Assembly: GCA_034399355.1 (NCBI GenBank)
Contig: JAXMMT010000037.1
Span: 1-64,000 of the forward strand
DNA length: 64,000 bases
Source of the DNA: UBA2279 sp034399355
GTDB taxonomy: Bacteria; Actinomycetota; Coriobacteriia; Anaerosomatales; Anaerosomataceae
Reading direction: 5' to 3'
This document shows positions 28,614 to 37,601 of this stretch, in pieces. Position 1 is the stretch's first letter. Each line of letters starts with the position of its first letter. A program made the position numbers and the translations under genes. The notes under the pieces were generated by a model. It saw nothing but the letters and a program-made list of their open reading frames with translations. It was not told where the DNA came from and searched no databases.

Positions 28614-29735
28614 TCACAGTCCGATCAATGTGCGTAGTCTGAGTATAAGGAGCATGAGGAAGCTCCGGGCCGGAGGCGAGATAAGGATGACCGTGGTGAT
28701 GACCGTAAGAGCGGCGGCCACAAGATAGACGAGCTGAGACGGCTTCACCGTCCCGCGCCAGAGCTTGCTCACCCCTTTGGCGTCCACAAGACGGGGTCCG
28801 ACCTTCAGGCGAACCAGGAACGTCGAGGCCATACCCTTGCGCCCTTTGTCCAGATACTCGACCAGATTCGCATGTGTACCGACGGCGACGATGAGTTCGG
28901 CGCCTGCCTCGTGGGCGAGCAGCAGTGCGAGGTCCTCACTCGTGGCGTTCAGCGGCCATGGCGTACCCTTAAGACCGAGCTCGTGCAAGCGCTCCATCCC
29001 CGGACACCGGCCATCGGCATACGCATGCACGATAAGTTCAGCGCCACTCTTCAGTGCCCTATCGGTCACCGAATCCATGTCGCCCACGATTATGTCCGGC
29101 ATGAAGCCGGCCCCCATGACGGCGTCGGCCCCGCCATCCACACCTATGAGGACCGGGCGCATCTCGCGGATATAGGGCCTCAACGCCTGGAGGTCTTCCT
29201 TGTAGTCATAGCCCCGGACGACGACGAGAACGTGCCGGCCGACGAAGCCAACCTTAGTCGCCGGAATCCCGGTGCCCTCGGTCAGTAGCGCCTTCTCCTT
29301 CTCGAGGAACTCGAGCGTGTTGCGCGCGAACCGGTCGAGCTGTTCGCCGAGACCCGCTTTGGCGTTTTCCATCGCCTCCTCGACGACGTCGACGGTCATC
29401 CGCTGACCGCTCGCAACGACCTCACCGTCTTTGACGACGTCGCCCCCGACCACTTCGATCTCGTCGCCATCGCGAACGCGCTCGAAGATCTCCTGTCCGA
29501 CATTGTCGAGAAGACGTACCCCACCGCGCACCAGCAGGAGCGGCCCAACGTTCGGGTAGGCGCCCGAGATTGATGGTGCGGCATTGACGACCACCTCGAT
29601 GCCGGTCTCGAGCAGCCCCTCGGCGCTCACGCGGTCTATATCGATGTGGTCGATGATGGCGATGTCATTGCGGCCGAGACGCTTGACGAGGTCCTTCGTC
29701 CGCTTGTCTAGCCGGGCAGTACCCGCAAAACGCAT
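28614..29735 (-). CDS. steA: SteA-like cytokinetic protein (thiamine pyrophosphokinase-like fold)
   Basis: Protein of 373 residues homologous to SteA (Rv1697), a septal protein in Corynebacterium. Visible features: IAIIDHIDIDRVSAEGLL, NAAPSISGAYPN, the pyrophosphokinase-like VLIGVDGGADAV and DIIVGDMDSV, SEDLALLLAHEAGA, and one C-terminal membrane segment (about 333-362). The soluble part should lie in the cytoplasm. SteA is not known to make thiamine pyrophosphate. Together with steB it forms a two-gene unit downstream of recN. Confidence 0.85.
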   Translation of the reverse strand: MRFAGTARLDKRTKDLVKRLGRNDIAIIDHIDIDRVSAEGLLETGIEVVVNAAPSISGAYPNVGPLLLVRGGVRLLDNVGQEIFERVRDGDEIEVVGGDVVKDGEVVASGQRMTVDVVEEAMENAKAGLGEQLDRFARNTLEFLEKEKALLTEGTGIPATKVGFVGRHVLVVVRGYDYKEDLQALRPYIREMRPVLIGVDGGADAVMGAGFMPDIIVGDMDSVTDRALKSGAELIVHAYADGRCPGMERLHELGLKGTPWPLNATSEDLALLLAHEAGAELIVAVGTHANLVEYLDKGRKGMASTFLVRLKVGPRLVDAKGVSKLWRGTVKPSQLVYLVAAALTVITTVILISPPARSFLMLLILRLRTLIGL

Positions 29736-29840
29736 GCGACTCCTTTCGCCTCCCGCACGGTGCAGGGCAGGCGTTCCGGGTCTCGTGCGACCCGGCGAGC
29801 AGCGAGTGTACCAGATACGTCGAGTCGGCTCATCATACTG

Positions 29841-31466
29841 TCAGCGAGCCGACACCCTCCCCAGCAGCTCGCGTGCGTGCGCGATGCTCGCCTCCGACAC
29901 GTCTCCTGAGAGCATGCGCGCGATCTCGGCGACGCGCTCCTCGTCGACAACCTCATGAGTGCGGGTAACGGATCGGCCATCTTGCTCGACTTTGTGCACC
30001 ACGATCTGACGTTGGCCGAACGACGCGACCTGTGCCAGATGCGTCACGACCAGCACCTGTCGTGTGGCAGCAAGCATCGCGAGCCGCTCCCCCACTGCGA
30101 TTGCCGTCGCCCCGCCGATGCCCGCGTCAACCTCGTCGAAGACGAGTACAGGCGTCTCGTCGGCCGCACCGAGCACACCCTTGAGCGCAAGCATGACGCG
30201 GGAAAGCTCGCCGCCAGACGCTATCTTTGCAAGAGGACGCGGCGGGTCTCCAGCGCTCGCACTGAACAGAAACTCAACTCGCTCTGGCCCACCCTCGGTC
30301 CACGATGCGAACGGCAGCTCTGTACGCTGCACCGAGAAAACTGCCTTCGGCAGGGCAAGATCGCAAGCCTCTTCCGACAGGGCTGTCTCGAACCCTTCTG
30401 TGGCCGCGTCTCTGGCAGCGATGATCTGGCGGCCCGCATCACGTAACACCCCAGTGGCGCTTTCTTGTCGCTGGCGAGCCTCACTCAGACCCTCTTCGCC
30501 CGCGTCGAGCGCGGCGAGCCGCTGTTCGGCATCCTCTTTCGTCCGCAGGACGTCGTCCAACGTGGGGCCATACTTGCGCTTGAGCGCCACGAGGCCGGCG
30601 AGACGCGACTCGGTCTCATCCAGCGCTCGCGGGTCATGCTCGACGCTTTCAGCGTACTCACGGAGACGGGTGGCGAGTGACTCCACACCTTCCGAAAGCT
30701 GGAGGAGGTCGTCGCGCAGCTCGTCGAAGGTCGGATCGAGACCGCCGGCTGCTGAAAGCGCCGACAGCGACTCCGACAGCGCGTCAGTCGCCCCCGCTTC
30801 GCCTCTGAGCGTCTGGTACGCCGCTGCGGAAGCCGAGGTCAGACGCTCCCCGAACCGTAGTCTCGGCAGGAGCGCTTCGAGTTCTTCGTCCTCACCAGCG
30901 CGTGGCGTGATCCCATCTATATCGCGAATCTGGAACCGCACGTACTCCGTCTGCCGCTCACGATCCGTCAGTGCTGCCTCCAGTAAGGCGACCTCCGCAG
31001 TCGCAGCCTGCAAGGCTTCGTAGGCATTGCGGTACGCCGCCAACGCCGAAACGACCGCATCGCCTGCGAACCGATCGAGGTAGCCCGCATGATTACCCGG
31101 GAACAACAGGGCCTGATGATCGTGTTGTCCGTGAAGGTCCACGAGAGACCCGAGTATCTCGCCCAGAGCGCCAACTGTCGCCATCTCGCCATCCACGGTG
31201 CACCTGGAACGTCCCTCGACACTCACCCGGCGACGTACCAGCACTTCTCGGCCATCGATGCCGAAACGGCCTTCAATGACGGCCTCCTCGGCCCCGCTGC
31301 GAACGAGCGTCGCGTCGGCCCGCTCCCCGAGCAGAAGCTTGAGCGCGCCGACCAGCACCGTCTTGCCTGCACCCGTCTCGCCGGTCAGCACGGTGAGGCC
31401 AGGTCCGAACTCGACCCAGACATCATCGACGAGCGCGAGGTCACGCACATGGAGCTCGAGAAGCAC
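29841..31466 (-). CDS. recN: DNA repair protein RecN
   Basis: SMC-like ATPase acting early in double-strand break repair. The 541 residues begin MLLELHVRDLALVDDV with Walker A GETGAGKTVLV, followed by a Q-loop segment DLHGQHDHQALL and long coiled coils (about 150-370). The C-terminal ABC half has signature KIASGGELSRVMLALK and Walker B VLVFDEVDAGIGG. The start is a GTG 2 bp after the nadK stop. The tlyA-nadK-recN order is common in Gram-positives; argR, which often intervenes in Clostridia, is missing here. Confidence 0.97.
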   Translation of the reverse strand: MLLELHVRDLALVDDVWVEFGPGLTVLTGETGAGKTVLVGALKLLLGERADATLVRSGAEEAVIEGRFGIDGREVLVRRRVSVEGRSRCTVDGEMATVGALGEILGSLVDLHGQHDHQALLFPGNHAGYLDRFAGDAVVSALAAYRNAYEALQAATAEVALLEAALTDRERQTEYVRFQIRDIDGITPRAGEDEELEALLPRLRFGERLTSASAAAYQTLRGEAGATDALSESLSALSAAGGLDPTFDELRDDLLQLSEGVESLATRLREYAESVEHDPRALDETESRLAGLVALKRKYGPTLDDVLRTKEDAEQRLAALDAGEEGLSEARQRQESATGVLRDAGRQIIAARDAATEGFETALSEEACDLALPKAVFSVQRTELPFASWTEGGPERVEFLFSASAGDPPRPLAKIASGGELSRVMLALKGVLGAADETPVLVFDEVDAGIGGATAIAVGERLAMLAATRQVLVVTHLAQVASFGQRQIVVHKVEQDGRSVTRTHEVVDEERVAEIARMLSGDVSEASIAHARELLGRVSAR

Positions 31467-31468
31467 GG

Positions 31469-32317
31469 TCAGCTCCGAAGGAACGTCGCCGAAAGGACGT
31501 CGAAGAACCCGCGGCCATCGAGGCGGAGAAGGCGTACATCGTGATCGCCAACGGTGACACGCACGCCGTCAAGAACCGTACGACACGGCACCTGGTCTCC
31601 GTCGACTGTGACGCCTGCATCGCAGCGCGCGGGATTCGGACACGTGATTTCTACGCAGTCGGAGGGGCCGACGACCATGGCCCGCGTATTCAACGTGTGA
31701 GGCGCCACAGGAACGACTACCATGCCGCGAACGTCAGGCGATACGAGGGGGCCGCCCGCCGACAGCGAATACGCCGTCGAGCCCGTCGGTGTGGCTACGA
31801 TCACTCCGTCAGCCATAAAGCGCCCAACGGTCGCGCCGTTCACGTCGACCTGAAGATCGACCGCACGTCCCGATGACGTCCTTCCCACAAAGACCTCGTT
31901 GAGTGCATGGTATGTGCCGGCGCGACGACCTCCGACACTAACAGTGGCCGAGAGCGTCTGCCGCATTTCCACTTTGACTTCACCGGCCAGAGCCGCGGCA
32001 AGAGCCTCGGGGAGTTCATCAGCCTCGGCGCCCGACAGAAAACCGAGGCGTCCGAGGTTGACTCCCAGAATCGGAGCTGCGGTATCGCCGAGCACGTGTA
32101 CTGACTTCAGGATCGTCCCGTCACCGCCGAGAGCGACGACCAGCTCAGGCACACCCAGATCCACTCGCGAGACAGCGTGATCCGCAAGGCCGCAGGCTTC
32201 CGCATCGTCCGTCATAAGGACGGCCTCATAGCCCGCTGCGGACAGCCATGTGGCCGCACGCACGGTAGCATCGACCGATCTGGGATTCGCCGGATTCGGC
32301 ACAAGCAGTACGCGCAC
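31469..32317 (-). CDS. nadK: NAD kinase
   Basis: Phosphorylates NAD to NADP in the cytoplasm. The 282 residues carry the diagnostic GGDGT motif (VVALGGDGTILKSVHV), NLGRLGFLS, the ALNEVFVGR motif and the glycine-rich TPTGSTAYSLSAGGP. The C-terminal TVDGDQ segment is in place. The GTG at 32317 starts 1 bp after the tlyA stop, with AGGGG about 6 nt upstream. Confidence 0.96.
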   Translation of the reverse strand: MRVLLVPNPANPRSVDATVRAATWLSAAGYEAVLMTDDAEACGLADHAVSRVDLGVPELVVALGGDGTILKSVHVLGDTAAPILGVNLGRLGFLSGAEADELPEALAAALAGEVKVEMRQTLSATVSVGGRRAGTYHALNEVFVGRTSSGRAVDLQVDVNGATVGRFMADGVIVATPTGSTAYSLSAGGPLVSPDVRGMVVVPVAPHTLNTRAMVVGPSDCVEITCPNPARCDAGVTVDGDQVPCRTVLDGVRVTVGDHDVRLLRLDGRGFFDVLSATFLRS

Positions 32318-32318
32318 G

Positions 32319-33110
32319 TCATTCCCCTAACGCTTCGTGTGCCCTCCTGACGATGTCGCCGCAGTCAATCTCGACGCCACCGTCCTGGGCAATCCATGCC
32401 CAGAACTCTATGTTACCTTCGGGTCCTTTGATAGGCGACCACGTCAGGCCCCGCACCTGCCATCCGGCCTCATGAACGGCACCGACAACATCACCGAGCA
32501 CGCTCGTGTGAACGGTTGACTCGCGAACCACGCCCTTCTTACCGACTCGACCTTTCCCCGCTTCGAACTGTGGCTTAACCAAAGCCAACACCGAACCCGT
32601 TCCCGCGACGAGCGGGATCACATGCGGAAACACCTTCGACAGGCCGATGAAGGAGACGTCGATCACGACAAGCTCGAACGGAGCCCCGATCGTCTCGGCA
32701 TCGACATGACGGATATTCGTGCGCTCGAAGACGGTGACACGAGGATCCTGTCGCAGCTCCCACGCAAGCTGACCGTACCCGACATCGACTGCAACGACTG
32801 AAGCAGCGCCGCGCTTGAGCAGACAGTCGGTGAACCCTCCAGTAGAGGAGCCGACATCGAGCGCGCCCACTCCTGTGACATCCAGACCGAAGGTCACGAG
32901 GGCCCCTTCGAGTTTGTGCCCGCCGCGCGAAACGAAGCGCCGCGCTTCGGCAACCTCGATCGTGGCGTCGGTCGCAATCATGTGACCGGCCTTGGTGACC
33001 GGCTGACCGTCGACCTTCACTTCATTGGCGAGAATGGCCGCGCGCGCTTTCTCGCGCGAGGAAAAGAACCCGCGATCAACGAGCGTGAGGTCGATCCGAT
33101 TCCTGCTCAT
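32319..33110 (-). CDS. tlyA: TlyA-type 2'-O-methyltransferase (16S/23S rRNA)
   Basis: A 263-residue protein with an S4 RNA-binding domain (about 4-65, RIDLTLVDRGFFSSREKAR) and an FtsJ-like methyltransferase domain (GALDVGSSTGGFTDCLL, VIDVSFIGLSKVFP, ALVKPQFEAGKG). TlyA of mycobacteria methylates both rRNAs and sets capreomycin sensitivity. The ATG at 33110 has AAGGG about 8 nt upstream and overlaps the dxs 3' end by 35 bp, so the two share translation. Confidence 0.93.
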   Translation of the reverse strand: MSRNRIDLTLVDRGFFSSREKARAAILANEVKVDGQPVTKAGHMIATDATIEVAEARRFVSRGGHKLEGALVTFGLDVTGVGALDVGSSTGGFTDCLLKRGAASVVAVDVGYGQLAWELRQDPRVTVFERTNIRHVDAETIGAPFELVVIDVSFIGLSKVFPHVIPLVAGTGSVLALVKPQFEAGKGRVGKKGVVRESTVHTSVLGDVVGAVHEAGWQVRGLTWSPIKGPEGNIEFWAWIAQDGGVEIDCGDIVRRAHEALGE

Positions 33111-35019
33111 CGGTGAAGCCCTTCGTTGAGACAATCGGGTCGACGTCCATGTCCATCAGGCGTCCCAGAACCGCACCCCGAACGCCATCCGGGGTCAGTC
33201 CGACCTCGGCAAGCAAGCGATTGGTCGCCCCGTGAGTCACGAAACAGTCAGGTACCGCGAGACGCAGCACGGGCGCGTTCGCACCCATGTCCGAAAGCGC
33301 CTCGAGTACAGCGGCGCCCATTCCGCCCACGATGCTGTTCTCCTCGATCACGACGATCAACCGGCTTTCCGCTGCCGAGCTCACGGCTTCCAGGTCGATG
33401 GGCTTGACCCACCTCATGTTCACGACCGCAGCATCGACGTCATCAGCGGCGAGAAGCTCTGCGGCCTGCTCGGCAACACCGACCATGCGTCCCACGGCGA
33501 GCAACGAGATATCCTTACCCTCCCGACGAATCTCTGACCTACCGGTTTCGAGGACCACGGGCACCTCGGGAAGCGGAACACCCACACCCTTGCCACGTGG
33601 GTAGCGAATCGCGACCGGACCGTCCGCCTTAAGAGCGGTGTGTAGCATGTTCGCCAATTCAGCCTCGTCCGCCGGCGCCATGATCATCAGGTTGGGCACC
33701 GTCCGCAAGTAGGTGAGATCGAACACACCGTGATGCGTGGGGCCGTCCTCGCCGACAAGACCCGCACGGTCGAGCGCAAGGACGACGTGGAGATCTTGCA
33801 ACGCGATGTCCTGTATCACCTGGTCGAAGGCTCTTTGCATGAACGTCGAGTAGATAGCTACGACGGGAATCAGCCCGCCATGCGCGAGACCGGCCGCCAG
33901 ACCCAGGGCGTGCTGCTCCGCGATGCCGACGTCGTAGAAACGCTCGGGGTACGTCTCGGAGAACTGCGTCAGCCCCGTTCCGGCCGGCATGGCCGCCGTG
34001 ATGGCGACGATCCGTTCGTCGGCAGCGGCTTCTCTCACAAGCGAGGTTCCGAATGCCTCCGTGTAGGAGATCGCGCCACCCGAGCCATTGACCTTGCCGG
34101 TCTCGATGGAAAACGGGCTGATGCCATGGAATGTTTCCGGGCGGTTCTCGGCATGCGCGTAACCCATGCCCTTGCGCGTGACCGCGTGGACGATGACCGG
34201 CCCATCGTTTTGCTTCGCCCACGTGATCGCGTTCTGGACCTGCTGAATGTCATGCCCGTCGATCGGGCCGACATACTTGATGCCGAGTTCCTCAAACAGC
34301 ATGCCCGGGACGAGCAACTGCTTGACCGACTCTTTGGCCGCCTCGCCGGCCGCAACCATCGCCGCACCGATCTTCGTCTTACCCAACGCTGATTCGACGT
34401 CATCGCGCAGACGGCGGTAGCGCCGGTCGAGACGCACGCGTGCCAGGTAGCTCGAAATGGCGCCTACGTTCGGGGCGATCGACATCTCGTTGTCGTTCAG
34501 GAGAATGACCAGACGCGTGCCGAGATGACCCGCCTGGTTCAGCGCCTCGAATGCCATGCCACCGGTCAGGGCGCCGTCACCGATGACCGCGACGACAGTC
34601 TCGTCACCCCCGACCAGGTCGCGGGCACACGCGAGACCAAGGGCGACCGAGATCGAGTTGCTCGCATGACCAGCATCATGAACATCGTAGGGGCTTTCAC
34701 TTCGCTTCGGAAACCCGCAGACACCGCCGTAGGTGCGCAAGGAGCTGAAGTGTTCCCTGCGGCCGGTGACCAGCTTGTGCACATACGACTGGTGACCCAC
34801 ATCCCATACGATCTTGTCGGCAGGGCATTCCAGCGCGCGATGCAGACCGAGCGTCAATTCAACGACGCCGAGGTTGGGTGCCAGATGGCCTCCGGTCGCG
34901 GCGACGGTCTCAATCAGTTCTTCTCGGATCTCGGCAGCCAACTGCCTGAGTTGGCCGGCATCGAGGGGCTTAAGTTCGCTCGGCGACTCGATGGAGTCCA
35001 GGAGGCGCTCAGCGCTCAA
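33076..35019 (-). CDS. dxs: 1-deoxy-D-xylulose-5-phosphate synthase
   Basis: Thiamine-diphosphate enzyme that condenses pyruvate and glyceraldehyde 3-phosphate, first step of the MEP isoprenoid pathway. Motifs: KIVWDVGHQSYVHK, the thiamine-diphosphate GDGALTGGMAFEALN through LNDNEMSI, and in the transketolase half ERFYDVGIAEQHA and DRAGLVGEDGPTHHG. I prefer the TTG at 35019 (AGGAG 9 nt upstream; 647 residues, MSAERLLDSIESP) over an ATG at 35064, which has no ribosome site. The isoprenoid feeds undecaprenyl phosphate used by MraY nearby. ispA, often found here, is absent. Confidence 0.94.
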   Translation of the reverse strand: MSAERLLDSIESPSELKPLDAGQLRQLAAEIREELIETVAATGGHLAPNLGVVELTLGLHRALECPADKIVWDVGHQSYVHKLVTGRREHFSSLRTYGGVCGFPKRSESPYDVHDAGHASNSISVALGLACARDLVGGDETVVAVIGDGALTGGMAFEALNQAGHLGTRLVILLNDNEMSIAPNVGAISSYLARVRLDRRYRRLRDDVESALGKTKIGAAMVAAGEAAKESVKQLLVPGMLFEELGIKYVGPIDGHDIQQVQNAITWAKQNDGPVIVHAVTRKGMGYAHAENRPETFHGISPFSIETGKVNGSGGAISYTEAFGTSLVREAAADERIVAITAAMPAGTGLTQFSETYPERFYDVGIAEQHALGLAAGLAHGGLIPVVAIYSTFMQRAFDQVIQDIALQDLHVVLALDRAGLVGEDGPTHHGVFDLTYLRTVPNLMIMAPADEAELANMLHTALKADGPVAIRYPRGKGVGVPLPEVPVVLETGRSEIRREGKDISLLAVGRMVGVAEQAAELLAADDVDAAVVNMRWVKPIDLEAVSSAAESRLIVVIEENSIVGGMGAAVLEALSDMGANAPVLRLAVPDCFVTHGATNRLLAEVGLTPDGVRGAVLGRLMDMDVDPIVSTKGFTDEQESDRPHAR

Positions 35020-35119
35020 CAGCAACAACTCCTGCCTGTCGTGTGGTGCGGGCGGTGGTCTCATGCGCGCACCATCGTATCACGCGACATGGTGCCCGAC
35101 GGCACCCGTCACGTCACCG

Positions 35120-35374
35120 TTACGAGGCCGAAGACCCTCCGTCATCAGCCTCTTCCGGCTCTCCCTCACTGTCCGGCGCGACGTCGGCAGGTGCGGGAAC
35201 CGTGTCACCGAAGTTGGTGTGATCAACAAGCTCCGTGCACATGAGCGCGAGACGTGCCCCCTCTTCGAGCAGATCCAGGCTCTTCTCCAGAGTGGTGTCC
35301 TTCTTGCGCGCCTGGGCTGCGATCTCTTCAAGGCGAAGGCGCGCCTGCTCAAAGGTATAGCACTCGTCAGCCAT
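35120..35374 (-). CDS. xseB: Exodeoxyribonuclease VII small subunit XseB
   Basis: An 84-residue helical protein with the XseB pattern: YTFEQARLRLEEIAAQ, then KSLDLLEEGARLALMCTELV, followed by a longer than usual acidic tail (EGEPEEADDGGSSAS). XseB binds XseA to form exonuclease VII. It starts 3 bp after the nusB stop. The large-subunit gene xseA, normally next to it, is nowhere in the window; the partner must be elsewhere or lost. Confidence 0.87.
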   Translation of the reverse strand: MADECYTFEQARLRLEEIAAQARKKDTTLEKSLDLLEEGARLALMCTELVDHTNFGDTVPAPADVAPDSEGEPEEADDGGSSAS

Positions 35375-35377
35375 GCG

Positions 35378-35824
35378 TCACTCCGTCCCTTCGTCTGTGG
35401 TCGCCACGTTTGCTCCGTCATGCACCGCGTGATGCTCGGCGATCCGGCCGAGCACGCCATTGATGAACTTCGAGGAGTCCTCGCCACCATACAGTTTGGC
35501 CATCTCGATCGCCTCGTTGATGACAACCGAGTCAGGAACATCAGCTTCGAACACGATCTCGTACACTGCAAGTCGAAGTATGTTGCGATCCACGAATGGC
35601 ATTCGCATGAGCGACCAGTTCTCCGACGTGTCCTCGATCTCGGCGTCGATCTCGTCAAGGTGCTCCTCGGTCTGCTCGGCAAGCAGACGCGAGTACTCTG
35701 ACGGCTCTCCGTCCTCATCATTGTAGGAGTGGTCCGCGAGGATACGACCGATGTCGACTCCGGTGATCTCTCGCTGGTAAAGCATCTGCAGCGCCTGACG
35801 GCGCGCTCTTGTTCTTTCGAGCAT
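35378..35824 (-). CDS. nusB: Transcription antitermination factor NusB
   Basis: Small all-helical RNA-binding protein that, with NusE, stabilises rRNA antitermination complexes. It is 148 residues. Typical N-terminus ERTRARRQALQMLYQREITG and C-terminal region MPFVDRNILRLAVYEI, SVVINEAIEMAKLYGGEDSS, KFINGVLGRIAE. The ATG at 35824 is chosen; a GTG at 35827 immediately before it is equally possible. It lies between an Asp23 protein and xseB. Confidence 0.95.
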   Translation of the reverse strand: MLERTRARRQALQMLYQREITGVDIGRILADHSYNDEDGEPSEYSRLLAEQTEEHLDEIDAEIEDTSENWSLMRMPFVDRNILRLAVYEIVFEADVPDSVVINEAIEMAKLYGGEDSSKFINGVLGRIAEHHAVHDGANVATTDEGTE

Positions 35825-35847
35825 CACTCATGCACCATCGCGACGCG

Positions 35848-36192
35848 CTACTGCTCTTCGAACTGGATGCCGTCGATGAAGACGTCCACTGCCGCGACCT
35901 TCTGGCCCGTCTGCGTCAGTAAGGCGTCGCCGACAGCCCGCTGGACAGCGATCGCCACCTCGCGCAGCGGCGTACCGTATCGGACCGTCAGATGCAGCAC
36001 CACGTGCAGCGAGCCGTCTTCCACGACGCTCACCACCACTCCGCGAGCGCCGCTCTTCGGGACGAGTCCCGCAAGCCCTTGAGTACCCAGAATGGAGACC
36101 ACGCCATCTACACTCTGCGTCGCAAGTGCGGCGATGGTCTCCAGAACACCCGGCGCAACACCGAGCCCTTCCAGCCGGATCTCGTCAGACAT
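35848..36192 (-). CDS. Asp23/Gls24 family protein
   Basis: A 114-residue alkaline-shock-like protein (VAPGVLETIAALATQSVDGV, followed by GVVVSVVEDGSLHVVLHLTV and EVAIAVQRAVGDAL). Members associate with the membrane or cell envelope in Gram-positives; the exact role is unsettled. The ATG at 36192 overlaps the accC end by 8 bp and precedes nusB, the order seen in Clostridia, where this gene also sits between accC and nusB. Confidence 0.87.
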   Translation of the reverse strand: MSDEIRLEGLGVAPGVLETIAALATQSVDGVVSILGTQGLAGLVPKSGARGVVVSVVEDGSLHVVLHLTVRYGTPLREVAIAVQRAVGDALLTQTGQKVAAVDVFIDGIQFEEQ

Positions 36193-37600
36193 CGCTCGCC
36201 TCCTCTTCTGCCTGCATCGTGCCGGTCGCGTGCGCCTCGACATCCTTCATGGAGACGTGGCGCTCTACGAAGTCAGTATAGACCTCCCCACGCATGAAGT
36301 ACTCGTTGTCCACGACGTACTGGTGGAATGGGATAGTCGTCGGTATGCCGAGCACGATGAACTCGTCGAGAGCACGCCGCGCACGCGCGACCGCTTCGTC
36401 GCGAGTCTCGCCCCACACGATGAGCTTCGCCAGGAGCGAGTCGTAGTAGGGAGGCACCACGTACCCTGAGTACAGGTGGGTATCCACGCGAACACCGAAG
36501 CCGCCGGGCGCGTTGAAAAACTCCACCAGACCAGGGTGCGGGCGGAAGTTGGCGAACGGATCCTCAGCGTTGATGCGGAACTCGATCGCATGCCCGCGCA
36601 GGACGATATCCTCTTGCTTCGTGTGACGCATCGGCTCACCGGACGCGATACGGATCTGCTCTTTGATGATATCCACCCCGGTGATCTGCTCGGTCACCGG
36701 ATGTTCCACCTGCACGCGCGTGTTCATCTCCATGAAGTGGAACGAGCCGTCCTCATCAAGCAAGAACTCGACGGTGCCCGCATTCACGTAGTCGACCGCG
36801 CGTACCGCCTTGAGCGCGGCCGCGCCCATCTCGGCACGAAGCTCAGGGGTGAGCGCCGGTGACGGCGCCTCTTCGATGAGCTTCTGGTGACGGCGCTGCA
36901 CAGAGCAGTCACGCTCGAACAAGTAGACCGCATTACCGTGCGAGTCGGCCAGTACCTGGATCTCGACGTGGCGTGGCCGAGAAAGGTACTTCTCGATGTA
37001 AACGGTATCGTTGCCAAACGCCGCAGCCGCTTCCGTCTTGGCGGCCGTAAAGTTGGCGCGCAGCTCCTTCTCGTCATTGGCGACACGCATACCCTTGCCG
37101 CCACCTCCCGCAGCGGCTTTGATAAGCACGGGGAAGCCGACTTCGATGGCCAACTCTAGTGCATCCTCAACGCTGTCGACGGGACCCTCGCTGCCAGGAA
37201 CGCACGGCACTCCCGCAGCCAGCATCGTCTGACGGGCAACAGCCTTGTCACCCATCCGCTCGATGGCATCCGGCGACGGCCCGACGAATAGCAGTCCCGA
37301 GTCAGCGCAGGCCCGTGCGAACGCGGCGTTCTCGGCCAGGAAACCATAGCCGGGATGAACGGCATCGGCACCCTTGACGAGGGCGGCCGAGATGATGTTC
37401 GGCATACTGAGATAACTCTGGGCCGACGGAGCGGGGCCGATACAGACAGCCTCATCGGCCATGCGCGCGTGTAGGCAGTCACGGTCAGCCTCTGAGTAGA
37501 CGGCGACCGATGTGATACCCATCTCCTTGCACGCACGCACCACACGGAGAGCGATCTCGCCACGATTGGCGATCAGGAGCTTGCTGATCGCACCTGACAC
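36185..37600 (-). CDS. accC: Biotin carboxylase subunit (AccC/PycA-type)
   Basis: ATP-grasp enzyme that carboxylates biotin on its carrier protein. The 471 residues carry ISKLLIANRGEIALRVVRA, the ATP lid AAAGGGGKGMRVA, MEMNTRVQVEHPVTE, and GHAIEFRINAEDP. GTG at 37600 starts 1 bp after the fusion gene's stop, so the two are coupled. The partner carrier is therefore likely the AccB-like domain of that fusion. Whether it serves pyruvate carboxylase, acetyl-CoA carboxylase or both cannot be read, because accA/accD are not in the window. Confidence 0.94.
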   Translation of the reverse strand: MSGAISKLLIANRGEIALRVVRACKEMGITSVAVYSEADRDCLHARMADEAVCIGPAPSAQSYLSMPNIISAALVKGADAVHPGYGFLAENAAFARACADSGLLFVGPSPDAIERMGDKAVARQTMLAAGVPCVPGSEGPVDSVEDALELAIEVGFPVLIKAAAGGGGKGMRVANDEKELRANFTAAKTEAAAAFGNDTVYIEKYLSRPRHVEIQVLADSHGNAVYLFERDCSVQRRHQKLIEEAPSPALTPELRAEMGAAALKAVRAVDYVNAGTVEFLLDEDGSFHFMEMNTRVQVEHPVTEQITGVDIIKEQIRIASGEPMRHTKQEDIVLRGHAIEFRINAEDPFANFRPHPGLVEFFNAPGGFGVRVDTHLYSGYVVPPYYDSLLAKLIVWGETRDEAVARARRALDEFIVLGIPTTIPFHQYVVDNEYFMRGEVYTDFVERHVSMKDVEAHATGTMQAEEEASDV

Positions 37601-37601
37601 G

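Noticed and set aside
30064..31023. Plus-strand frame of 319 codons
   Set aside because: Serine/alanine-rich complement of recN, no motif.
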